A stretch of DNA of 64,000 nt from Nocardia fusca NBRC 14340 (lineage in GTDB: Bacteria; Actinomycetota; Actinomycetes; Mycobacteriales; Mycobacteriaceae), in assembly GCF_001618425.1 (NCBI RefSeq), contig NZ_BDCU01000029.1, positions 186,001-250,000 on the forward strand. The letters are read 5' to 3'. The notes under the pieces are model-generated. The model worked only from the letters and a program-made list of their open reading frames with translations. It was not told where the DNA came from and did not search any database. The position numbers and the translations under genes are program-made. Shown here piece after piece: positions 7,661-16,025 of this stretch (positions are counted from its first letter, which is position 1; each line of letters begins with the position of its first letter).

Positions 7661-8749
7661 ATGCACCAGTCTCGTTCTCTTACCGCACGTTTCCGATTCC
7701 GATCGGTCGCGATGCTCCTCGCCGTCGCCGCTGCCGGGGTGGCGCTGACCGGGTGCAACAGCAGTGACGGGCCCGGTGGCGCCGCGCTCGATACGCCGCT
7801 GCCCACCGAGGTCCCGCCGGGCACCACCCTGGTGGTCGCCGACCAGCAGGAACGTTTCCAGACCGCGCTGCGCGCCTCGGGTGAACTGGACAAGTTGCCG
7901 TTCAAGGTGGAGTTCGCGAATTTCATCGGCGGTCCGGAGATTCTGGAGGCGTTCCGGGCGGGGGCGGCCGATGTGGCGCCGGTGGGCGATGTACCGCCGA
8001 TCCACGCCCTCGCCGCCGGCCAGGACGTGCCGATCATCGCCGCCTATCAGACCGATCCGGCGGGGATCAAACTCGCTGTCGCGCCGGGTGTCACGGCAAC
8101 CCGGCTGGCCGATCTCCAAGGTAAGAAGATCGCCTATGCCGAAGGGACGGCTCAGCAGGCGGCGGTGTTGCGCGCACTGGACAAGGCCGGTCTGACCACG
8201 TCCGATGTCGAGCTGGTGCGGCTGCAGCTGGCCGATTTCAACGATGCGGTCCGCACCGGGCAGGTCGATATCGCGCCGTTGAACGAGCCCCGGCTGACCC
8301 GTTTCCTGCGTACTCCGGGTGCGACCGTGATCGCCGATTCCGAGACCACCGGTATCTATTTCGGCCTGGGCTATCTGTATTCCCGGCGGGAAGCGACCCA
8401 GGATCCGGCGAAATCCGCCGCGCTGCGCGCCCTGGTCGGCGCCTTCGTGCGGTCGTTCCACTGGACCAATACGCACCGGGACGAGTGGGCCCGTATCTAC
8501 TACATCGAGAATCAGAAGCTCAGCGCCGACGATGCCGGCCGGATCGTCGATTCACTCGGGGAGTTCACCTTCCCTCATCTGGATCAGAAGTTGATCGACG
8601 CGCAACAGGCGACCATCGACGTCATCGACGCGGCCGGTCAGTTGCCGCGCAAGGTCGAGGCCGCGGACGGTTTCGATACGCGGTTCGACCAGGTGATCAG
8701 CGAGACCGTGCCCGCCGTGGGCGCACGATTCGAACGGGAGGCACACTAG
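7661..8749 (+). CDS. SsuA-like ABC transporter substrate-binding lipoprotein
   Basis: Protein of 362 residues. The N-terminus is basic (RSLTARFRFRS), then hydrophobic, and ends in the lipobox LTGC (Cys at residue 32), so the mature protein is lipid-anchored on the outer face of the membrane. The body is a two-lobed NMT1/SsuA-type binding protein (VADQQERFQTALRASGELD, FRAGAADVAPVGDVPPIHAL, LQGKKIAYAEGTAQQAAVLR). It begins a four-gene operon with permease, ATPase and a flavin monooxygenase, which points to uptake of an aliphatic sulfonate or similar organosulfur compound; the ligand itself is not readable. The ATG sits on a palindrome without a Shine-Dalgarno sequence, but the next in-frame ATG would remove the charged part of the signal peptide. 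Confidence 0.88.
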   Translation: MHQSRSLTARFRFRSVAMLLAVAAAGVALTGCNSSDGPGGAALDTPLPTEVPPGTTLVVADQQERFQTALRASGELDKLPFKVEFANFIGGPEILEAFRAGAADVAPVGDVPPIHALAAGQDVPIIAAYQTDPAGIKLAVAPGVTATRLADLQGKKIAYAEGTAQQAAVLRALDKAGLTTSDVELVRLQLADFNDAVRTGQVDIAPLNEPRLTRFLRTPGATVIADSETTGIYFGLGYLYSRREATQDPAKSAALRALVGAFVRSFHWTNTHRDEWARIYYIENQKLSADDAGRIVDSLGEFTFPHLDQKLIDAQQATIDVIDAAGQLPRKVEAADGFDTRFDQVISETVPAVGARFEREAH

Positions 8750-9609
8750 TGGCCACCTTGGATATCTCCGCGGGCGCACGGGCGGATTCCGCCCCGCTCG
8801 CACCACCGGCCCGGTCCGCCCGAACCGGGCGCCGGGTCCGCCTCGGGCCCGGCCGGCCGATCCCGTTCGGTTTCGCGCTGGGTCCCGTACTGCTGCTGGC
8901 CGCCTGGGTGATCGGTTCGCTGTCCGGCGCCCTCGATGCCGAGACGCTACCCGCGCCGTGGGATGTGGCCCGGACCGCGGGTGATCTGATCGCCGAGGGC
9001 ACCCTGCAGTCCAATCTGCTCACCTCGCTGCAGCGGGCCGCGATCGGTCTCGTGCTCGGGGTATCGATCGGTGTGGTCCTCGCGCTGGTCTCCGGTCTGA
9101 GCCGGATCGGTGAGGCCCTCGTGGACGGCCCGGTGCAGATCAAACGTTCCATCCCGACCCTCGCGCTGATCCCGCTGTTCATCGTGTGGTTCGGGATCGG
9201 CGAGGAGATGAAGCTCATCGTCATCACCGCCAGTGTGCTGGTGCCGGTGTACATCAATACGCATGCCTCCCTGCGCGGAGTCGACGCGCGGTATGTGGAG
9301 CTGGCGCAAACGGTCGGCCTGTCCCGGTGGGGTTTCATCCGCCGGGTCGCGCTGCCCGGTTCACTGCCGGGCTTCTTCACCGGACTGCGGCTGGCGGTCA
9401 CCATCTCCTGGCTGGCCCTGGTGGTGGTCGAGCAGGTGAACGCCACCAGCGGTATCGGCTATCTGATGACCCAGGCACGTACCTACGGGCAGATCGACGT
9501 GATCGTGGTGGGACTGGTGATCTACGGACTGCTGGGTCTGTTCGGTGACCTGGCCGTCCGCGCGCTGGAGCGGAGGGCGCTGGCATGGCGACAGACACTG
9601 TCGGACTGA
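8749..9609 (+). CDS. SsuC-like ABC transporter permease
   Basis: Protein of 286 residues with a cytoplasmic N-terminal tail, then about six membrane segments beginning at PFGFALGPVLLLAAWVIGSL. The EAA loop that docks to the ATPase reads ELAQTVGLSRWGFIRRVALP. The GTG at 8749 overlaps the TAG of the binding-protein gene (TAGTG) and has GGGAGG upstream, so translation is coupled. It pairs with the downstream ATPase to form a SsuABC-type importer. The longer open frame that reaches back into ssuA is not the gene. Confidence 0.9.
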   Translation: MATLDISAGARADSAPLAPPARSARTGRRVRLGPGRPIPFGFALGPVLLLAAWVIGSLSGALDAETLPAPWDVARTAGDLIAEGTLQSNLLTSLQRAAIGLVLGVSIGVVLALVSGLSRIGEALVDGPVQIKRSIPTLALIPLFIVWFGIGEEMKLIVITASVLVPVYINTHASLRGVDARYVELAQTVGLSRWGFIRRVALPGSLPGFFTGLRLAVTISWLALVVVEQVNATSGIGYLMTQARTYGQIDVIVVGLVIYGLLGLFGDLAVRALERRALAWRQTLSD

Positions 9610-10331
9610 CCGTACGGGTCCGCGCGCTGCGGCGCGGGTTCGGTGACCGGGTCGTGTTGCGCGGGGTGGATCTCGATATCGCGCCGGGCGAGTTCGTGGC
9701 GCTGCTGGGCCGTAGCGGTTCCGGTAAGAGCACCCTGCTGCGGGCACTCGGCGAACTGGACCACGATATCGCCGGCGACGGTGAACTGACGGTTCCCCGG
9801 GAGCGGTCGGTGGTGTTCCAGGATTCCCGGCTGCTGCCGTGGCTCGAGGTGCTCGACAATGTCACGCTCGGTCTGAGCGGTCCGGGCGCCGCACAGCGTG
9901 GCCGTGACGCACTGGCCGAGGTCGGCCTGGCCGGTCGGGAGAAGGCCTGGCCCCGGGAACTGTCCGGCGGCGAACAACAGCGGGTGGCGCTGGCCCGTTC
10001 CCTGGTCCGCGAACCGGCGCTGCTGCTCGCCGACGAACCGTTCGGCGCGCTGGACGCGCTCACCCGGATCCGCATGCACGGACTGCTACAGGATCTCTGC
10101 GCCCGGCACCGCCCGGCGGTACTACTGGTCACGCACGATGTGGACGAGGCGGTGCTGCTCGCCGACCGGGTGCTCGTCCTCGACGAGGGCCGCATCGCCG
10201 TCGACCTGTCCATCGAGCAGGCCCGCCCGCGCCGGCACGGTGATCCCGCCGTCGCCCACTACCGCGAACAACTCCTGGCCGCGCTCGGTGTCTCCACCGA
10301 ATCCACTCAGTACGAGGACGATGCACGATGA
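9585..10331 (+). CDS. SsuB-like ABC transporter ATPase
   Basis: Protein of 248 residues with Walker A GRSGSGKST (42-50), Q-loop VVFQDSRLLPW, signature LSGGEQQRVALARSL, Walker B LLLADEPFGALDAL and switch His in LLVTHDVDEAV. The DSRLLPW Q-loop and overall length match the SsuB/TauB group. The start codon lies inside the last 25 bases of the permease gene. The stop overlaps the ATG of the monooxygenase gene (ATGA). Confidence 0.9.
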   Translation: MATDTVGLTVRVRALRRGFGDRVVLRGVDLDIAPGEFVALLGRSGSGKSTLLRALGELDHDIAGDGELTVPRERSVVFQDSRLLPWLEVLDNVTLGLSGPGAAQRGRDALAEVGLAGREKAWPRELSGGEQQRVALARSLVREPALLLADEPFGALDALTRIRMHGLLQDLCARHRPAVLLVTHDVDEAVLLADRVLVLDEGRIAVDLSIEQARPRRHGDPAVAHYREQLLAALGVSTESTQYEDDAR

Positions 10332-11674
10332 CCGAACCACGCCGGCTGAGTCTCAACGCGTTCATCTACCCCGCCGGGCACCACGAGGCGGCCTGGCGCC
10401 ATCCGGCCAGCCGCCCCGACCGGATCTACGATGTCCGCTACTACCAGGAGATCGCCCGGACCGCCGAGGCCGCGACCTTCGACGCGGTGTTCTTCGCCGA
10501 CGGACCGGCACTGCGGACCAATGTGGCCTACAACGCCGCTCCCGGCCTCGAACCCATCACGCTGCTGACCGCGATCGCCGCGGCGACCACGCATCTGGGT
10601 TTGATCGCCACGGCGTCCACCACCTACTACGAGCCCTACAACCTGGCCCGGCTGTTCTCCTCGCTGGACCATATCTCCGGCGGCCGGGCGGGCTGGAACA
10701 TCGTCACCACCGGAACCGATCTGGCCGCCGCCAATTTCGGGCTGGAACGTCATCCCGATCACACCGAGCGCTACGCGCGGGCCCGCGAATTCGTCGACGC
10801 CGTCACCGCGCTGTGGGACAGCTGGGAGGACGACGCCATCCTGCTGGACCGCGCCGGCGGCCGGTACGCGGACCCGGACAAGATCCATCCCATCGATTTC
10901 GCCGGCGAACACCTGCGGGTCCGCGGGCCGTTCAATTCGGCCCGCACGCCGCAGGGGTATCCGGTCCTGGTGCAGGCGGGAGCGTCCAACGACGGCCGCG
11001 CCTTCGCCGGGCGGTACGCCGAGGCGATCTTCACCGCGCATCAGCGGCTGAGCGACGCCCAGGCGTTCTACCGCGATATCAAACAGCGGGCGGCGGGTTT
11101 CGGCCGCGCACCCGACCAGGTGAAGATCCTGCCCGGGATCAGTCCGTTCATCGCGGGCACCGAGTCGGCGGCGAAACAGCTGGAACGGGAGTTCAACGAG
11201 CTCACCGTGCCCGAGTACGGCATCAAACAGCTGGAATCGCTGGCACACGAATCACTGCGGCATCTCGAACTCGACGAACCGGTACCGGTCGAATTGTTCG
11301 CCGACGCCGGTGATGTCACCGACAATTCGGCGAGCCGGCGGCAGGTGGTGGCCGGGATCGTCCAGCGGGAACGGCCGACCCTGCGCGGTCTGCTGCACCG
11401 GCTGGCGGGCGCGCGCGGGCACCGGGTCTTCGCGGGCACCCCGGAGCAGGTGGCCGACACCATCGAGAAGTGGTTCCGCTCCGGTGCCGCGGACGGTTTC
11501 AACGTGATGCCGCCCTACTATCCCGGCGGCCTGGAGGTCTTCACCGAAACCGTGGTCCCGATCCTGCGGCAGCGCGGGCTGTTCCGGACCGAGTACACCG
11601 GCACCACCCTGCGCGACCATTTCGGGCTGCCCAAACCGGCGAGCCGTTACGCGCCGCAGCCGGTGGCCGGGTAA
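10328..11674 (+). CDS. FMN-dependent monooxygenase of the NtaA/SnaA/DszA family
   Basis: Protein of 448 residues, usual length for this branch of luciferase-like (LLM) enzymes. Signatures include SLNAFIYPAGHHEAAWR at the N-terminus, DAVFFADGPALRTN, FSSLDHISGGRAGWNIVTT (flavin/substrate pocket), ALWDSWEDDAI and the C-terminal FRTEYTGTTLRDHFGLPKP. Such enzymes use FMNH2 from a separate reductase to oxidise organosulfur compounds (DszA), nitrilotriacetate (NtaA) or N-acyl S-alkyl-cysteines (YxeK, YtnJ). Its coupling (ATGA) to an SsuABC-type importer favours a sulfur-scavenging role. No flavin reductase gene is in the window. Confidence 0.9.
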   Translation: MTEPRRLSLNAFIYPAGHHEAAWRHPASRPDRIYDVRYYQEIARTAEAATFDAVFFADGPALRTNVAYNAAPGLEPITLLTAIAAATTHLGLIATASTTYYEPYNLARLFSSLDHISGGRAGWNIVTTGTDLAAANFGLERHPDHTERYARAREFVDAVTALWDSWEDDAILLDRAGGRYADPDKIHPIDFAGEHLRVRGPFNSARTPQGYPVLVQAGASNDGRAFAGRYAEAIFTAHQRLSDAQAFYRDIKQRAAGFGRAPDQVKILPGISPFIAGTESAAKQLEREFNELTVPEYGIKQLESLAHESLRHLELDEPVPVELFADAGDVTDNSASRRQVVAGIVQRERPTLRGLLHRLAGARGHRVFAGTPEQVADTIEKWFRSGAADGFNVMPPYYPGGLEVFTETVVPILRQRGLFRTEYTGTTLRDHFGLPKPASRYAPQPVAG

Positions 11675-11681
11675 CGGCAGG

Positions 11682-12110
11682 CTAGCGCGCTCCCCCGCGG
11701 TCGGACAGGGCGGTGACCAGATCGGACGCGGCGGTGGCCAGTTCGATCCGCGCGACGTGCGGCAGGGTGGCGGCGAGTTTTCCGGCGATGGCCGCCTGGA
11801 TATCCGCGCCGATCGCCACTCCCGCGGCGGTCGGCGCCACGCGGCTGATCCGGCGATCTGCCGGATCGGGTTGCCGCGCAACATAACCACGGCGTTCCAG
11901 CCGGTCCACCATGCCGGTGATATTGGTCTTGTCACAGCCGAGCGCCGCGGCGAGTTCGCCGAAGGTCGGATGCTGGGCCTGCACCAGGCAGAGCAGCGCG
12001 ATCTGCTGGGCGGTGAGGCCGAATTCGCGGGCTATCGCCCCGTAGAACGCGTTCACCTCACGGTAGAGCCCGCCGAGGGCGGCAACCAGGTCGTGATCGT
12101 TCACTGCCAC
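11682..12110 (-). CDS. MarR-family transcriptional regulator
   Basis: Protein of 142 residues with a winged helix domain: LTAQQIALLCLVQAQHPTFG, recognition helix CDKTNITGMVDRLERRGYV, and wing QPDPADRRISR. It faces the monooxygenase operon tail (8 bases apart) and is divergent from a truncated SDR gene. The spacer has a perfect dyad that overlaps its own likely -10 (TATACT on the minus strand), which suggests autoregulation. The start is GTG at 12110 or GTG at 12104; neither has a clear ribosome binding site. The ligand is unknown. Confidence 0.85.
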   Translation of the reverse strand: MAVNDHDLVAALGGLYREVNAFYGAIAREFGLTAQQIALLCLVQAQHPTFGELAAALGCDKTNITGMVDRLERRGYVARQPDPADRRISRVAPTAAGVAIGADIQAAIAGKLAATLPHVARIELATAASDLVTALSDRGGAR

Positions 12111-12152
12111 GCGAGCAGTTTAGATGATGGACGGTTGACGAGGCACGATAGT

Positions 12153-12171
12153 TAGTCGAGTATATCGACTA
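12153..12171. promoter_or_regulatory. MarR operator: perfect 7-bp inverted repeat with 5-base spacer
   Basis: TAGTCGA - GTATA - TCGACTA. It lies between the divergent marR start (12110) and the SDR fragment (12177) and covers a TATACT -10 hexamer on the minus strand. Size and position fit a MarR dimer site. No other copy was noticed in the window. Confidence 0.65.
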
Positions 12172-12176
12172 TCTAT

Positions 12177-12425
12177 TTGGTGCGGGTACTCGCCCGGGAA
12201 CTCGCGCCCCGCGCGATCACGGTCAACAGTGTGCTGCCCGGTGCCGTACGCACCGACGCGCTGGCCGCCGCGGGGGTCGGGCAGGTCGACCGGATCGCCG
12301 CGACGATCCCGATGGGCCGAATCGGCGAACCCGCCGATATCGCCGATATCGTGGGCTTTCTCGTTTCCGAAGAGGCCCGGTGGATCGCCGGCGCGTCCCT
12401 ACCCGCCTCGGGCGGGGCCTTCTGA
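12177..12425 (+). pseudogene. C-terminal fragment of a short-chain dehydrogenase/reductase
   Basis: The frame begins with TTG GTG and at once reads LVRVLARELAPRAITVNSVLPG, which in intact SDRs follows the YxxxK active site at about residue 165. It then runs normally to the C-terminus (MGRIGEPADIADIVGFLVS, then the ASLPASGGAF ending typical of the D-GG motif area). The Rossmann N-terminus, Gly-rich cofactor motif and the Ser-Tyr-Lys residues are all missing. An in-frame stop lies just upstream, in the operator. Two-thirds of the gene have been deleted, leaving the regulatory region joined to the tail. Residual translation is unlikely to give an active enzyme. Confidence 0.8.
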
Positions 12426-12440
12426 GCTCGACCGGCCCGG

Positions 12441-13574
12441 CTACGCGGCGCGGACGCGGCTCAGGCCCCACTCCTCGGCCAGGAGGCGGTGCGAGGTGAG
12501 GCGGTCCTCGTGCCGGTGGGTGACGCTGGTGACGACCAGTTCGTCGGCGCCGGTGAGATCGCGCAGCGCGGTCAGGCGTGCGGCGACCGAGCCGGGGGTT
12601 CCGACGAATTGGGTATTCACCCGGTCGTCGACCAGCCGCAGCTGATCGTCGGTCAGCGGTGGCGCGGTATCGGGGTCGAGGTATTCCGCGGCCCCCGCAC
12701 CACTGCGGATACTGGCCACCCAGTGGCCGTAGGTGGAGGCCAGATGGCGGGCGGTCGACTCCTGCGTGGCGACCACGACATCGGCCGAAACCACCAGATA
12801 CGGTTCCGGATAGCGCGGCGAGGGACGGAACGCTGCCCGGTAGGCCTCGACGGTTTCCAGGACGGTCCCCGGGGAGACGTGGTAGTTCGCCACGAACGGC
12901 AGCCCCAGCGACCCGGCCAGCCGGGCGCTCTCGCCACCGCTGCTGCCGAACAACCACAGTTCGACCCCGGCGCCCTCCCCGGGTACGGCGTGCAGGGCGA
13001 CGCCGTCGGCGGTCGAATAGGTGCCGGCGAGCAGCGCGCGGATCTCCTCGACCTGCCGGGTGTAGTCGAGCGGTTCGGCGCCCGGTAGCCGCAGCGCTTC
13101 CAGCGAGGCCACCAGCCGGGTGGTATCACGGATCCCGTTGGGCGCGAACGGCGGTGGGACGATCACCCCGTCGTGGACCTCGGTCGGACGTTGCCGGGCG
13201 GGAGCGGCCGGGGCGGCCGCGGACCGGAGCTGTTCGATCCGATGTGCCGAACGACCCAGCCCCAGATCGAGCCGGCCGGGGTACAGGGCATCGATGGTGC
13301 CGAACGATTCGACGACCGAGGCCGAGGTGCGGTACCCGGCCTGCACCGCGGCCGAACCGACGCGGATGGTCTCGGTGGCGCCCGCGATGAGGGCGATCAG
13401 TTCGGTCGGCGCCGAGGAGGCGACCGCGACGAAATGGTGTTCGGCCACCCAGAACCGCCGGTAACCCCACGCTTCGGTGTGCCGGGCGAGGTCGATGGTG
13501 TTCCGGATCGCCTGCCGGGCGGTGGATCCGGTGCTGATCGGCGACAGGTCCAGAACGGACAGGGGTACCGTCAT
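12441..13574 (-). CDS. Luciferase-like monooxygenase, group 1 (MsnO8-like)
   Basis: Protein of 377 residues. It opens with PLSVLDLSPISTGSTARQAI and has FWVAEHHFVAVASSAPTELI and ALYPGRLDLGLGR, hallmarks of the bacterial-luciferase group 1 oxidoreductases. The usual residues after the second barrel strand are replaced by GYRTSASVVESFGT, so the substrate pocket differs from the common form. It is the last gene of the minus-strand transporter/monooxygenase operon and its ATG overlaps the TGA of the preceding gene (ATGA). It would need reduced flavin from elsewhere. Substrate unknown. Confidence 0.85.
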   Translation of the reverse strand: MTVPLSVLDLSPISTGSTARQAIRNTIDLARHTEAWGYRRFWVAEHHFVAVASSAPTELIALIAGATETIRVGSAAVQAGYRTSASVVESFGTIDALYPGRLDLGLGRSAHRIEQLRSAAAPAAPARQRPTEVHDGVIVPPPFAPNGIRDTTRLVASLEALRLPGAEPLDYTRQVEEIRALLAGTYSTADGVALHAVPGEGAGVELWLFGSSGGESARLAGSLGLPFVANYHVSPGTVLETVEAYRAAFRPSPRYPEPYLVVSADVVVATQESTARHLASTYGHWVASIRSGAGAAEYLDPDTAPPLTDDQLRLVDDRVNTQFVGTPGSVAARLTALRDLTGADELVVTSVTHRHEDRLTSHRLLAEEWGLSRVRAA

Positions 13575-14935
13575 GATGCGCGCACTTTCTCGTCGGCTCG
13601 ATGGGGGTGGCGCAGACCCAGATGCTCGCGCAGGGTCGTGCCGGTGTACTCGGTGCGGTAGGTGCCGCGGTCCTGAAGTTCCGGGACCACCTTGTCGACG
13701 AACTCGTCCAGCCCGGCCGGGGTGAGGTGGGGCACCAGGATGAACCCGTCGGCGGCGTCCTCCTGGACGTAGCGGTCGATTTCGGCGGCGACCTCCGCCG
13801 GTGACCCGACGAACTGCTGACGCGCGGTGACCTCGATGATCAGTTCGCGGATCGTCAGGTTCTCCGCTTCGGCCCGGGCCCGCCACTGCTCGGCCACCGC
13901 CCGCGGATCCCGGGCGTGGCGCACCCGGCCCCGGGTGATGGTCACATCGTCGAGCGGTTCGATATCGGGTAGTGGGCCGTCCGGGTCGTAGGCGGACAGG
14001 TCACGGCCCCAGACCTGTTCCAGGAAGGCGATGGCGGTCTGCGGGCCGACCTGCTGCCGCCGGATGTGCTGCGCGCGTTCCTCGGCGTCGGCCCGGTTGT
14101 CGCCGAGGACGAAGGTGGCCGCGGGCAGGATCAGCAGGTCGTCGCGGTGGCGGCCGTACTTGGCGAGCCGGCCTTTCATATCGGTGTAGAACTGCTGTCC
14201 GGCCGCGAGTTCGCCGTGCCGGCTGAAGATCGCGTCCGCGGTGGCGGCCCCGAATTCCCGGCCCTCCTCGGAATCCCCGGCCTGCAACTGCACCGGATAT
14301 CCCTGCGGGCTGCGCGGGAGGACGAAGGTGCCCTCGATATCGAACTGACTGCCGCGATACCGGAATTCGGGGAGCGGTGTCGTGAACACGCCCCGTTCCC
14401 GGTCGACGACCACCGCGTCGGCGGGCCAGCTGTCCCACAGCGTGCGAGTCGCCGCAACCACCTCCGCGGCCCGCGTGTACCGCTGGGCGTGCTCGAGGTA
14501 CCCGCCGCGGCGGAAGTTCTCGCCGGTGAACGCGTCGGAGGAGGTGACCGCGTTCCAGGCGGCCCGCCCGCCGGACAGGTGATCGAGGGTCGCGAACTGT
14601 TTCGCGAGTTCGAACGGTTCGTTGAAGGTGGTGTTGATGGTGCCCGCCAGGCCGAGCCGGTCCGTGACCCCGGCGAGGGCGTTGAGCACCGTGAAGGTGT
14701 CGGGGCGGCCGACGACGTCCAGATCGTGGATCCGGCCGCGGTGCTCGCGCAGCCGCAGACCTTCGGCGAGGAAGAAGAAATCGAACAGTCCGCGTTCGGC
14801 CGTCCGGGCCAGATGGGTGAACGATTCGAAGTCGATCTGGCTACCGGATTCCGGATCGGTCCAGACGGTGGTGTTGTTGACGCCCGGGAAGTGGGCGGCG
14901 AGATGGATCTGCTTACCCGACTGGGTCTTCGGCAT
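13571..14935 (-). CDS. NtaA/DszA-family FMN-dependent monooxygenase
   Basis: Protein of 454 residues, related to the monooxygenase at 10328 but clearly divergent. Signatures: IHLAAHFPGVNNTTVWTDP at the N-terminus, LFDFFFLAEGLRLRE, FATLDHLSGGRAAWNAVTSS, TLWDSWPADAVV and YRTEYTGTTLREHLGLRHP at the C-terminus. The N-terminal insertion with PESGSQIDFESF is typical of DmoA/NtaA relatives. It lies between two other luciferase-like genes in the operon, one base after the previous stop. Probable role is oxidation of an imported S- or N-containing compound. Confidence 0.88.
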   Translation of the reverse strand: MPKTQSGKQIHLAAHFPGVNNTTVWTDPESGSQIDFESFTHLARTAERGLFDFFFLAEGLRLREHRGRIHDLDVVGRPDTFTVLNALAGVTDRLGLAGTINTTFNEPFELAKQFATLDHLSGGRAAWNAVTSSDAFTGENFRRGGYLEHAQRYTRAAEVVAATRTLWDSWPADAVVVDRERGVFTTPLPEFRYRGSQFDIEGTFVLPRSPQGYPVQLQAGDSEEGREFGAATADAIFSRHGELAAGQQFYTDMKGRLAKYGRHRDDLLILPAATFVLGDNRADAEERAQHIRRQQVGPQTAIAFLEQVWGRDLSAYDPDGPLPDIEPLDDVTITRGRVRHARDPRAVAEQWRARAEAENLTIRELIIEVTARQQFVGSPAEVAAEIDRYVQEDAADGFILVPHLTPAGLDEFVDKVVPELQDRGTYRTEYTGTTLREHLGLRHPHRADEKVRAS

Positions 14936-14936
14936 A

Positions 14937-16025
14937 TCAGCCCCGTTCGGTCGCGTAGCGGTTGTGCGGACGCGGCAGGCCGAGCCTGCCGCGCAAGGTG
15001 GTGAGCGGGGCCGGGAGCCGGTCCAGGAACGGGGCGAGGGCCAGCGGCCGCAGCACGATCCCGTCCGCGGCGCATTCCCGCTGCACCTGCTCGGCCAGCT
15101 CCCGCAAGGTGTCCGTGGTTCCCACATGGCGAAGGCCGTCCGGACCGCCGGTGGCGGTCCACTCCTCCAGTTCGGCCACCTCCTGCGCGGCCAGCGCCGC
15201 CGTCGGCGCGAGATGGACCTCGAGATCGAGCAGCACCCGCACCTGCCGGGGATCGCGGCCGGCCGCGGCCACCGCGGAGCGCAGGACCGACCGGGTCTCG
15301 GCGGCGGTGGCCCGGTCCGGGGCGGTGATCCGGATGAGGTCGGCGTAGCGCACCGCCGTCCGGGTGGCGTGCGGACCGGCGGCCCGCACCGCGATCAGCG
15401 GCTGCCCTTGCGGCGGGCGCGGCGTGATCGACGGGCCTTTCACCGAGAAGTTGTCCCCGGCGAAATCGATGTAGTGCAATTTGCCGCGATCGATGAACCG
15501 CCCCGTGCCACTGTCGCGGATCTCCGCGTCGTCCTCCCAGCTGTCCCACAACCGGGTGACCACCTCGATCGCCTCGCCGGCTTCGTGCCACAGCGAATCC
15601 TCGGGCTGCTCGGATTTGCGGCCGAACAAACGGGCCTGCTCGGCGCCCGGTGAAACCGTCACCTCCCAGCCCGCGCGGCCGGAGGTCGCGTAGTCGAGGC
15701 TCGCGACGGCCTTGGACAGATGGAACGGTTCGGTATGGGTGACCGGCGCCTGCGGGATCACGCCGAGCCGGGTGGTGGCCGTCGCCACCCGCGCGGCGAT
15801 ACCGACCGCTTCGAGGCGTCCCCGCGCGCCGCCGGCTTGCAGGGCGAACGAATCCGGCAGGAAGACCAAGTCCAGACCGGCCCGGTCGACGGCGGCGGCC
15901 GCGTCGACCCAGTATCCGGCGGTGAAGAGGTCCTCGGCCCGTGAGTCCGCGCGGCGCCAGGACGCGGGATGCACGCCGGTACCGGACAATTCGACGGCGA
16001 GCAGCAGGGGCGAGACCTGCGTCAT
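14937..16025 (-). CDS. Luciferase-like flavin monooxygenase
   Basis: Protein of 362 residues. Features: LLLAVELSGTGVHPASWRR near the N-terminus, GLDLVFLPDSFALQAGG, YATSGRAGWEVTVSPGAEQA (pocket motif), LWDSWEDDAEIRDSGTGRF, then a C-terminus LRGRLGLPRPHNRYA like that of NtaA relatives but shortened. Its start overlaps the stop of the fused ATPase gene by one base (TGATG). It is one of three such enzymes in the operon and probably acts on related substrates or successive steps. Confidence 0.85.
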   Translation of the reverse strand: MTQVSPLLLAVELSGTGVHPASWRRADSRAEDLFTAGYWVDAAAAVDRAGLDLVFLPDSFALQAGGARGRLEAVGIAARVATATTRLGVIPQAPVTHTEPFHLSKAVASLDYATSGRAGWEVTVSPGAEQARLFGRKSEQPEDSLWHEAGEAIEVVTRLWDSWEDDAEIRDSGTGRFIDRGKLHYIDFAGDNFSVKGPSITPRPPQGQPLIAVRAAGPHATRTAVRYADLIRITAPDRATAAETRSVLRSAVAAAGRDPRQVRVLLDLEVHLAPTAALAAQEVAELEEWTATGGPDGLRHVGTTDTLRELAEQVQRECAADGIVLRPLALAPFLDRLPAPLTTLRGRLGLPRPHNRYATERG

